Positions 6,730-11,694 of a DNA stretch of 11,694 nucleotides are shown here, piece after piece. The DNA is taken from contig JBKPDV010000118.1 of the NCBI GenBank assembly GCA_046728075.1, positions 1 to 11,694 on the forward strand. Reading direction: 5' to 3'. The DNA is from JBKPDV01 sp046728075 (GTDB taxonomy: Bacteria; Acidobacteriota; Thermoanaerobaculia; UBA5066; Gp7-AA6). The notes below the pieces were generated by a model. The model was not told the origin of the DNA and did no database searches. It saw only the letters and a list, made by a program, of their open reading frames with translations. Position numbers and translations under genes: made by a program. The number at the start of each line of letters is the position of its first letter. The first letter of the stretch is position 1.

Positions 6730-6758
6730 TTTATAGGGAGTCGACAGTCGACAGTCGA
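6730..6758 (-). promoter_or_regulatory. Candidate promoter upstream of arnB
   Basis: On the minus strand, TATAAA (6735-6730) lies 17 bp after TCGACT (6758-6753), the latter being part of the heptamer array. The -10-like box ends 12 bp before the arnB ATG, so the predicted leader is only a few bases long. Both this site and the one before the formyltransferase gene are followed by ACTTCCC shortly before the start codon. Prediction only. Confidence 0.35.
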
Positions 6759-6780
6759 CAGTCGACAGTCAACAGTTGAC
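6741..6780. repeat. Heptamer array, TCGACAG type, with variant edge units
   Basis: Four perfect TCGACAG units (6741-6768) are followed by the variant TCAACAG (6769-6775) and a partial TTGAC (6776-6780). They occupy most of the 68-bp gap between the PAP2 stop (6786) and the arnB start (6717). The variant edge creates the inverted repeat GTCAAC-A-GTTGAC (6768-6780). The core unit is the same as in the arrays at 4524-4558 and 10400-10427. Confidence 0.97.
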
Positions 6781-6785
6781 ACGAT

Positions 6786-7514
6786 TCAACGGCTTTTCGT
6801 CGCTCGCCGAGCAAAGAACTCGGTCCCGGTCGCGCACAGCACGACCCACAACAGGCCGACGAGATAACCCGCGAGGACGTCCGTCAGCCAGTGAGCCCCA
6901 AGGTAGATGCGCGTGAACCCGACGGCGAGCACGATCACCGCTCCTCCGAAAAGCGCTCCCGCTCTGGCCCGCAGGTTCTTCGTCAGATGGAACACCAGCG
7001 CCACGATCCCGCCGAAGAAGACGGTCGTCATGGTGGCATGGCCGGAGGGAAAGCTCGCGGTCTTCTCGGCCACGAGCGCCGGCCACAGGTCGGGCCGGGT
7101 GCGGTGAAACGAGATCTTGAGCACCGTTTCGAGCAGCCAGCCTCCGACGACGGAGCCCGCGAAGAGCAGCGCCGAGACTCGCAGGCCCTTGGCATAGAGA
7201 GCCGCGACCGCGGCGAGGGCCGCCAGCAGCAGGAATCGCACATCTCCCAGGTCCGTGATCGCGCGGGCGAGAGCGTCCCGCCCGGGCGCGTGCAGAGCCC
7301 GGACCGCGAGCGTGATCCGCCGGTCGACCGGGTTTTCTCCGTGCACCTCGAAGACCTCGTCGGCCAGGATCCCGAAGAGCGCGACGAGCAGAGCGCTGGC
7401 GAAAAAGCCGACGGTCAGATAGAGCCCCAGAGTCTCTTCCCGGGAGAATCGCCTGCGCAGGAACGCGCGGAGCCTGGAGGGACTCGCCGGAATGGGAGTC
7501 TTGCCCGTCGTCAC
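6786..7514 (-). CDS. PAP2-family membrane phosphatase
   Basis: A 242-aa integral-membrane phosphatase of the type 2 phosphatidic acid phosphatase family. The three active-site motifs are complete: K133-x6-R140-P141, PSGH at 156-159, and R202-x5-H208-x3-D212. About five to six hydrophobic segments surround them, with the catalytic motifs expected on the periplasmic face. Translation starts at GTG 7514, overlapping the stop of the wzt-like gene as GTGA, so it is probably coupled to the exporter. Family members include undecaprenyl-pyrophosphate phosphatases (PgpB/YbjG type), which recycle the carrier released by O-antigen ligation, and lipid A phosphatases (LpxE/LpxF). The exporter link favours carrier recycling; the arn link would also suit lipid A remodelling. 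Sequence alone does not decide between them. Confidence 0.88.
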   Translation of the reverse strand: MTTGKTPIPASPSRLRAFLRRRFSREETLGLYLTVGFFASALLVALFGILADEVFEVHGENPVDRRITLAVRALHAPGRDALARAITDLGDVRFLLLAALAAVAALYAKGLRVSALLFAGSVVGGWLLETVLKISFHRTRPDLWPALVAEKTASFPSGHATMTTVFFGGIVALVFHLTKNLRARAGALFGGAVIVLAVGFTRIYLGAHWLTDVLAGYLVGLLWVVLCATGTEFFARRATKSR

Positions 7515-8821
7515 GTTTTCCAGCGAATCGGGCCGCCGAAGCTCCACCGCCGCGGGGGACTCCAGACGCCGGCTGTCCCTCGGTCGGCCGTCACCTCGAA
7601 GCGCAGCACATCGCGGCGGTAGTCGTAGGGCGCGCCGTCGCGGGCGTGGATGGCGGTGTCGACGCAATAGACGCCGGGGGCGAGTGTCAGAGAGGGAATC
7701 TCCAGGCCGACAACGGCCCGTCCCGCAAACTGCGCTGGCTGGAACCCTTCCAGGTCGGTGTTCGTTCCAAAGACGACGGACCCCGCCACGGTCGTCAGCG
7801 CGAAACCGAACACGAAGTCCGACAGAGGAGACGGCGCGTCCACTTCCATCTCCAGCCGCGCCATCTCTCCCGACCGAACCCTCCCCGCCGGCCTGCCTGC
7901 CCCATCGAGCAACCGGACCTGCTCGATCGTCGCGGCTCCCGATCCGATTCGTTCCCCCCGTCCTCGCGTACTACTCTGCGAAGCAGCGCTTCGCTGCGAA
8001 GTACGAGTCCCCGCCTCCCCACGTCTTTCCCCCTCTTCGAGTCTCCCCTTTCCCTCCTCCTGCGCGACTCTTTCCCGGTAGCGCGCCACGGTTTCCGCGG
8101 CGGGTCCGTCGGCGAGCAGCCGCCCGCTGTCGAGCCACAGAGCGCGGCGGCAATGCTCCGCAACGAGGGGCAGATCGTGCGAGACCAGCAGGAGCGTTTT
8201 GCCGGCCCGCTCGAACTCGGCGAACTTCTCCAGGCACCGGTGGGCGAAGCGCTCGTCTCCCACTGCCAGAACTTCGTCGACGAGAAGCACGTCCGGATCG
8301 CTGTGGGCCGCGATCGAGAAGCCCAGGCGCACCGCCATGCCCGAGGAGTAGGTCTTGAGCGGCGCGTCGAGGAACTCTTCGAGCTCGGCGAAGCGCACGA
8401 TCTCGTCGAACCGCTGCGCGATCTGGCGGCGAGTCAAACCGAGAAGGAGGCCGTTGATCTCGATGTTCTCGCGCCCCGAGATCTCCGGATGAAAACCCGC
8501 GCCGAGCTCCAGAAGAGCCCCCAACCTTCCCTCGACCGTCACGCTCCCCTGCGTCGGACGGACAATGCCGGCGAGCAGCTTCAGCAAAGTCGACTTGCCG
8601 GATCCGTTGGGCCCGACGATTCCCAACGTCTCGCCGGGAGCCACCTCGAAGGAGACGTCCACCAGCGCCGGGACCGCCGAATCCGGCGAAAGCGACTGCC
8701 GAGCGCGGCCGGCGAGGAAGGCGGACTTCAACGTGCCGACCGTGTGCTTCCGCCCATATCGGCGGTAAAGCTTCGTCACATGGTCGACAACGACAGCTCG
8801 GCTAGCCGAGGTCTCACTCAT
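7511..8821 (-). CDS. wzt: Wzt-type polysaccharide ABC transporter ATPase with C-terminal cargo domain
   Basis: A 436-aa cytoplasmic ATPase that powers export of a lipid-linked polysaccharide through the adjacent permease. The nucleotide-binding domain has Walker A GPNGSGKS (70-77), the family's LLELGAGFHPEISGRENI (103-120), the signature YSSGM (158-162), Walker B VLLVDEV (178-184) and the H-loop histidine H215. The O-polysaccharide/teichoic-acid subfamily is indicated by the GRLGALLELGAGFHPE segment. After an Arg/Glu/Ser-rich linker (about 252-295) comes a beta-rich domain to residue 436 like the Wzt C-terminal domain that recognises the capped end of the glycan. Such extended Wzt proteins usually need a modified non-reducing terminus on their cargo. 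The linker is encoded over a perfect small palindrome (7968-8004). The start ATG at 8821 has a G-rich ribosome-binding stretch upstream. Confidence 0.93.
   Translation of the reverse strand: MSETSASRAVVVDHVTKLYRRYGRKHTVGTLKSAFLAGRARQSLSPDSAVPALVDVSFEVAPGETLGIVGPNGSGKSTLLKLLAGIVRPTQGSVTVEGRLGALLELGAGFHPEISGRENIEINGLLLGLTRRQIAQRFDEIVRFAELEEFLDAPLKTYSSGMAVRLGFSIAAHSDPDVLLVDEVLAVGDERFAHRCLEKFAEFERAGKTLLLVSHDLPLVAEHCRRALWLDSGRLLADGPAAETVARYRERVAQEEGKGRLEEGERRGEAGTRTSQRSAASQSSTRGRGERIGSGAATIEQVRLLDGAGRPAGRVRSGEMARLEMEVDAPSPLSDFVFGFALTTVAGSVVFGTNTDLEGFQPAQFAGRAVVGLEIPSLTLAPGVYCVDTAIHARDGAPYDYRRDVLRFEVTADRGTAGVWSPPRRWSFGGPIRWKT
7968..8004. repeat. Nested palindrome inside the wzt linker
   Basis: GCGAAGC (7978-7984) and GCTTCGC (7988-7994) are exact inverted copies with a 3-nt loop. 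An alternative pairing is CTTCGC (7989-7994) with GCGAAG (7996-8001). The outer arms GTACT (7968-7972) and AGTAC (8000-8004) frame the unit. It is read in frame as Ser/Ala/Gln-rich residues (about 273-284) between the ATPase and cargo domains, a place that tolerates insertion. It looks like a small mobile palindromic (REP- or RPE-like) element. Confidence 0.6.
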
Positions 8822-8848
8822 CGAATTCCCCGTCCCCCCGTCCGGCCA

Positions 8849-9643
8849 TCACGCTTCCTCCGCGATCGAATCGCGGAGCCTCTCGAAGATCGCGGCGCCG
8901 ACTCCCAGACAGACCAGCGCTGTTCCGGTCATCCAGAGCCAGTCGGCGGCAGGAATCGGTCGGAAGAAGAACGCGCTGTCGTGAATCGCCGCGAAGAACG
9001 TGGCGAAAGGATTTGCGCGCAGCCACGGGCGGAATCGGTCCGGAACCGAGTCGATCGGATAGAGGATCGGCGTCAGGAAAAAGGCGAGCGTCAGCAGGTT
9101 GGCCACCAGATCGCGCACGTCTCCGAAGTGAACGGCCAGCGAAGAAACCGCGAGCGCGATCCCGAAGACCGCGAGCGTCAGGAGAAAAACCACCGCCGGA
9201 AACGCAAGTGCTTCGAGACCGGGCCTCACGGCGCCCAGAACTGCCGCGACGAGAATCGCCGCGGCCAGGACCGGAAGGGCGAGCAGGAGGTGCGAAAGCC
9301 GCGCACCGACGGCAACCGCCGGGAAGACCTCGGGCGCCACGGTCGTCTTGCGCAAGAGAGGGCCGTTGACCCGAAAGGTTTCCGCGGCATCCAGGAGCGC
9401 GGCGGAGACGAATCCCCAGGTCAGGACTCCGGCAAAAAGGAAGAGCGCGTACGGATGCACATCCGCCCTCGGCTTGAACACCAGACGGAAGACGGTCGCG
9501 TACACGAGCAGCAGAAGAAGCGGGTTGGCGAGCGACCAGAAGTAGCCGAGGACTCCATTGCGATACCGCGCCTGGAGCTCGCGGCGGGTCAGCGCGACGA
9601 TCAGAGCGCGCTGGCGCCAGGCGCGCTGGAGAGGAGAAATCAC
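8849..9643 (-). CDS. wzm: Wzm-type polysaccharide ABC transporter permease
   Basis: A 264-aa ABC-2 family integral-membrane protein, the expected length for Wzm/KpsM/TagG permeases. It begins with an amphipathic segment containing TRRELQARYRNGVLGYFWSLANPLL (about residues 18-42), the family's interface helix leading into the first membrane span, followed by about six hydrophobic segments. FLTPILYPIDSVP and LRANPFATFFAAIHD near the end are typical of this family. It forms the inner-membrane channel for export of an undecaprenyl-linked glycan, together with the ATPase that starts 27 bp downstream. The start is GTG 9643; the long open frame upstream of it is antisense to the neighbouring ABC ATPase gene and does not resemble permeases. 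Confidence 0.92.
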   Translation of the reverse strand: MISPLQRAWRQRALIVALTRRELQARYRNGVLGYFWSLANPLLLLLVYATVFRLVFKPRADVHPYALFLFAGVLTWGFVSAALLDAAETFRVNGPLLRKTTVAPEVFPAVAVGARLSHLLLALPVLAAAILVAAVLGAVRPGLEALAFPAVVFLLTLAVFGIALAVSSLAVHFGDVRDLVANLLTLAFFLTPILYPIDSVPDRFRPWLRANPFATFFAAIHDSAFFFRPIPAADWLWMTGTALVCLGVGAAIFERLRDSIAEEA

Positions 9644-9652
9644 AGCCGCCGA

Positions 9653-10363
9653 ATGTATCCGATATTCTCCGACGCCGTGCCGCTGGAAGATCTCTCCTCC
9701 GCGCCCGCCGTTTCGTGCCGGGCCGTGCGCAAGGTCTACGAAGGGGCGGAGCCCGTCGTTGCGCTCGATGGGGTGGATCTCGAGTTTGCTCCCGGTGAGT
9801 TCACCGCGGTGGTGGGCCCTTCCGGCGGCGGCAAATCGACGCTGCTCCATCTGCTCGGCGCTATCGATCGGCCGACGTCGGGATCGATCGAGGTGGGCGG
9901 GCGGGACCTCGGCGCGCTCAACGAAAGTCAGCGCACCCTCTACCGCCGCCGCGAAGTCGGGATGGTATTCCAGTTCTTCAACCTGCTTTCCCACATCACC
10001 GTTCTGGAGAACGTCGAGCTGCCCCGCGCCTTGGACGGGAAAGCCGACTCCGCGCGCCGGGCGAAGGAATTGCTCGAGCGCGTGGGCCTCCGCGCGCGCG
10101 CGGCCGCGCATCCCTACGAGCTCTCGGGGGGAGAGATGCAGCGTGTCGCCATCGCGCGGGCCCTCGTCACCGGCGCGCGGTTGTTGCTGGCCGACGAGCC
10201 CACCGGCAATCTGGACAGCCGAAACGGAGACCAGGTTCTCACTCTCTTAGACGAGATCCGACGCGAGCGGGGAGTCACGCTACTTCTGGCGACACACTCG
10301 CAGGCCGCCGCCTCGCGCGCGGAACGCATCGTCGAGATACGGGACGGAAGAATCGCTAGGTAG
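9653..10363 (+). CDS. ABC transporter ATPase, LolD/MacB type
   Basis: A 236-aa ATPase with every ABC motif: Walker A GPSGGGKS (55-62), Q-loop Q107 in VFQFFNLL, signature LSGGE (157-161), Walker B LLLADEP (177-183), D-loop GNLDSRNG and H-loop H215. The sequence style (TALE-like EFTAVVGPSG, FFNLLSHITVLENVELP, ADEPTGNLD) places it in the LolD/MacB/FtsE group, which energises lipoprotein release or tripartite efflux rather than import. Its ATG is only 9 bp from the divergent wzm start, so both promoters must overlap the opposing coding region. No permease of the MacB/FtsX type follows: the next gene is convergent and unrelated, so the partner must be encoded elsewhere. A very long plus-strand frame reads into this gene from 7646, but the part before 9653 is antisense to wzt and wzm. 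Confidence 0.92.
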   Translation: MYPIFSDAVPLEDLSSAPAVSCRAVRKVYEGAEPVVALDGVDLEFAPGEFTAVVGPSGGGKSTLLHLLGAIDRPTSGSIEVGGRDLGALNESQRTLYRRREVGMVFQFFNLLSHITVLENVELPRALDGKADSARRAKELLERVGLRARAAAHPYELSGGEMQRVAIARALVTGARLLLADEPTGNLDSRNGDQVLTLLDEIRRERGVTLLLATHSQAAASRAERIVEIRDGRIAR

Positions 10364-10366
10364 GAG

Positions 10367-10392
10367 TAGTCGGTAGTCGGTAGTCGGTAGTC
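10367..10392. repeat. Heptamer array, TAGTCGG type
   Basis: Three perfect copies of TAGTCGG (10367-10387) plus TAGTC (10388-10392) start 4 bp after the stop codon of the LolD/MacB-type ATPase gene. The period is 7 bp like the other arrays, but the unit differs. A short A-run (10393-10398) separates it from the TCGACAG-type array next to it. Confidence 0.96.
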
Positions 10393-10399
10393 AAAAAAG

Positions 10400-10427
10400 T
10401 TGACAGTCGACAGTCGACAGTGGACAG
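10400..10427. repeat. Heptamer array, TCGACAG type, four units
   Basis: Units read TTGACAG, TCGACAG, TCGACAG, TGGACAG. Only the outer units carry substitutions, as at 6741-6780. The left edge makes an inverted repeat (GTCAA at 10390-10394, TTGAC at 10400-10404) much like the one at 6768-6780. It lies in the convergent gap between the ABC ATPase and the GT39-like gene. Confidence 0.95.
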
Positions 10428-10432
10428 CCTTG

Positions 10433-10448
10433 ATATCAGATCTGATAT
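10433..10448 (+). terminator. Perfect 16-bp AT-rich palindrome, weak terminator or operator candidate
   Basis: ATATCAGATCTGATAT is perfectly self-complementary and is followed by TT on the plus strand, giving a short T-run of three to four. As RNA it would form a 6-bp stem with a GATC loop, in the right place to end the plus-strand ABC ATPase transcript. The stem is AT-rich and the T-run short, so it would be a weak terminator. A protein-binding palindrome is the alternative. Confidence 0.35.
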
Positions 10449-10461
10449 TTTCGCCCTTCGC

Positions 10462-11694
10462 CTAAGGCCTCAACCAATAGACGACGACGCTATCGGGCGG
10501 ATGCGGGAGTCCCATCGGAATGTTCTCGAACCGCGCGACCTCCCGCATTTGGGGATTCTGGGGCCGCAGAAGGCTCTCGGCGGAAGTCGTCTTTCCGTCG
10601 GGCATGGGGTAGGGATCCATGGACACGAAAAGGATCGGCACGTCCGGCCGGACGGACACGACCTCTTTGCGGTACCAGAGATCGTGCAGGTCCGCATTCA
10701 GAAGGAAGCGATCCGGCTGGCCGGGGACGGGGCGCAGGATCGGCGCTCCGAGCGCCCACGGCGCGAAAAATAGCGACACGTTGCGCGTCCGATCCAGGTA
10801 CGTCCAGACGACGTCATTGGGAGTTCCAAGCGATTCCGTTGTGATGACGACGATCGGGCCGGTCGCCGCGCGCGCGCGCAGGAAGTCAGCGACCCTTCGC
10901 GAGGCCAGTCCGCACGGCCAGCCGGAGACGTACTGCCAGCGGTCCGCGCGGACGAGCCGCTGGCGATCCCAGCGGGTGTCCTGATCCGCGATGGAAACGA
11001 GTGGCCAGGCCAGAAGCGCCAGGATGACGACGGCGGCTGCCGCTCTGCCCGGAAATCCTCCGCCCACGAGTCTCCGGATGCGTTGCACCACCCGATCGAG
11101 CAGGAAGGCGGCGGCGAGAAGAAGGGGCGGCACCGCCGCGAGCGCGTAGCGCGGCACGGCGACTGTCGCGAAGGGAACAAAGGGAAGCAGCGCCAGCAGC
11201 GTCCAGACGCCGAGAAAACAAAGCAGGCGATACTCCTTGAGCCACGCGAGCGCCCCGAGTCCCGCCAGCGCCAGAAGAAAAATCGGAGGCGTCAGATAGA
11301 TCCAGAGCCATCCGCCTTCGGCCGGCGCTCGGAAGCCTTCGTATTGGATTGGCGAGATCGGCGTCATCGTCGTTGGGAAAAAGACGTAGCGCCAGTTGTC
11401 CCAGGCGATGCGGGCGTGAGACGCGATCCCGCCCGAGAAGCCCCCGTGAGTCGCCCTGTAGAAGAGCCGATCGCGAAGCGGCGGACCCGGCTGCACGACC
11501 AGGTACGGAAGGAAGAGAAGAATCGAGAGAGCGAGGGTTCCGAGAAACCCGAGCGCGTACCGGCGAAACATCGGCTGGACGTCTTGCCGGGGACGCAGCG
11601 CAAGAGCGAGGATCGGCAAGCCGAAGAGGACGTAGCTGAAGTTTTGCTTGGTGAGCAACGCCGCGCCAAGCGCGAGACCCAGAACGAGCGTCTC
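10462..11694 (-). CDS. GT39/PMT-like membrane glycosyltransferase, 5' end outside the window
   Basis: The open frame reaches the right window edge, so about 410 C-terminal residues are seen and the start is missing. The first visible part, ending LLTKQNFSYVLFGLPILAL, is the late first-half helix typical of dolichyl-phosphate-mannose-protein mannosyltransferase relatives (GT39/GT83, the fold group of ArnT). Further hydrophobic segments follow, including WIYLTPPIFLLALAGLG and RYALAAVPPLLLAAAFLLDRV, then a soluble C-terminal domain of about 150 residues ending in YWLRP. Such enzymes take a sugar from a polyprenyl-phosphate donor on the extracytoplasmic side. The catalytic first loop is outside the window, so donor and acceptor cannot be judged. 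It is a second candidate for the missing ArnT role, but lies apart from the arn genes and is convergent to the ABC ATPase. Confidence 0.8.
   Translation of the reverse strand, partial: ETLVLGLALGAALLTKQNFSYVLFGLPILALALRPRQDVQPMFRRYALGFLGTLALSILLFLPYLVVQPGPPLRDRLFYRATHGGFSGGIASHARIAWDNWRYVFFPTTMTPISPIQYEGFRAPAEGGWLWIYLTPPIFLLALAGLGALAWLKEYRLLCFLGVWTLLALLPFVPFATVAVPRYALAAVPPLLLAAAFLLDRVVQRIRRLVGGGFPGRAAAAVVILALLAWPLVSIADQDTRWDRQRLVRADRWQYVSGWPCGLASRRVADFLRARAATGPIVVITTESLGTPNDVVWTYLDRTRNVSLFFAPWALGAPILRPVPGQPDRFLLNADLHDLWYRKEVVSVRPDVPILFVSMDPYPMPDGKTTSAESLLRPQNPQMREVARFENIPMGLPHPPDSVVVYWLRP

Noticed and set aside
9644..10111. An N-terminal extension of the permease
   Set aside because: This part is antisense to the Walker A to signature region of the plus-strand ABC ATPase and does not look like a permease N-terminus.
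7646..10363. A 905-residue plus-strand open frame fused to the ABC ATPase
   Set aside because: Only the part from 9653 is a recognisable protein. The rest is antisense to wzt and wzm, both of which have full family motifs, and its translation is Arg/Glu/Asp-rich without domains.

Overview
This window is GC-rich chromosomal DNA from a Gram-negative (diderm) bacterium. It carries genes for aminoarabinose (L-Ara4N) sugar-nucleotide and lipid-carrier synthesis, plus a Wzm/Wzt-type polysaccharide ABC exporter. I cannot name the taxon. Near-complete open frames on both strands, GTG starts and ATGA overlaps fit a high-GC lineage; Acidobacteriota or a deltaproteobacterium-like group would fit, but that is a guess.

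Layout. From 9643 down to 409, almost everything reads on the minus strand as one long gene string: ABC permease (wzm-like, 9643-8849), ABC ATPase with a C-terminal cargo domain (wzt-like, 8821-7511), PAP2 phosphatase (7514-6786), arnB (6717-5554), arnC (5557-4592), the formyltransferase half of ArnA (4483-3545), the decarboxylase half of ArnA (3548-2520), arnD (2495-1521), and a GT-C membrane glycosyltransferase (1524-409) in the place of arnT. On the plus strand, a LolD/MacB-type ABC ATPase (9653-10363) starts 9 bp from the permease start and points away from it. Convergent to it is the 3' part of a GT39/PMT-like membrane glycosyltransferase (minus strand, stop at 10462, open at the right window edge). 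Bases 1-408 hold no gene I can support, only inverted repeats.

How the genes work together. ArnA-decarboxylase, ArnB and ArnA-formyltransferase turn UDP-glucuronate into UDP-Ara4FN. ArnC loads it on undecaprenyl phosphate, ArnD removes the formyl group, and a membrane GT-C enzyme would transfer the amino sugar outside the inner membrane. Catalytic residues of ArnA (both halves), ArnB and ArnD, and the DXD-type motif of ArnC, are all present. ArnA is split into two genes, no true ArnT or ArnE/ArnF flippase is seen in the window, and UDP-glucose dehydrogenase must lie elsewhere. Linkage to Wzm/Wzt and PAP2 suggests the sugar may decorate an exported glycan or lipid A.

The most unusual signal is a set of 7-bp tandem arrays at gene junctions (about 6741-6780, 4524-4558, 2428-2514, 10367-10392, 10400-10427). 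Three of them cut the arn genes into ATGA-coupled pairs: arnB-arnC, FT-DH, arnD-GT. Two lie upstream of similar promoter-like sequences. One runs through the start region of arnD, so that unit gain or loss would change its reading frame. This makes arnD a candidate phase-variable gene.
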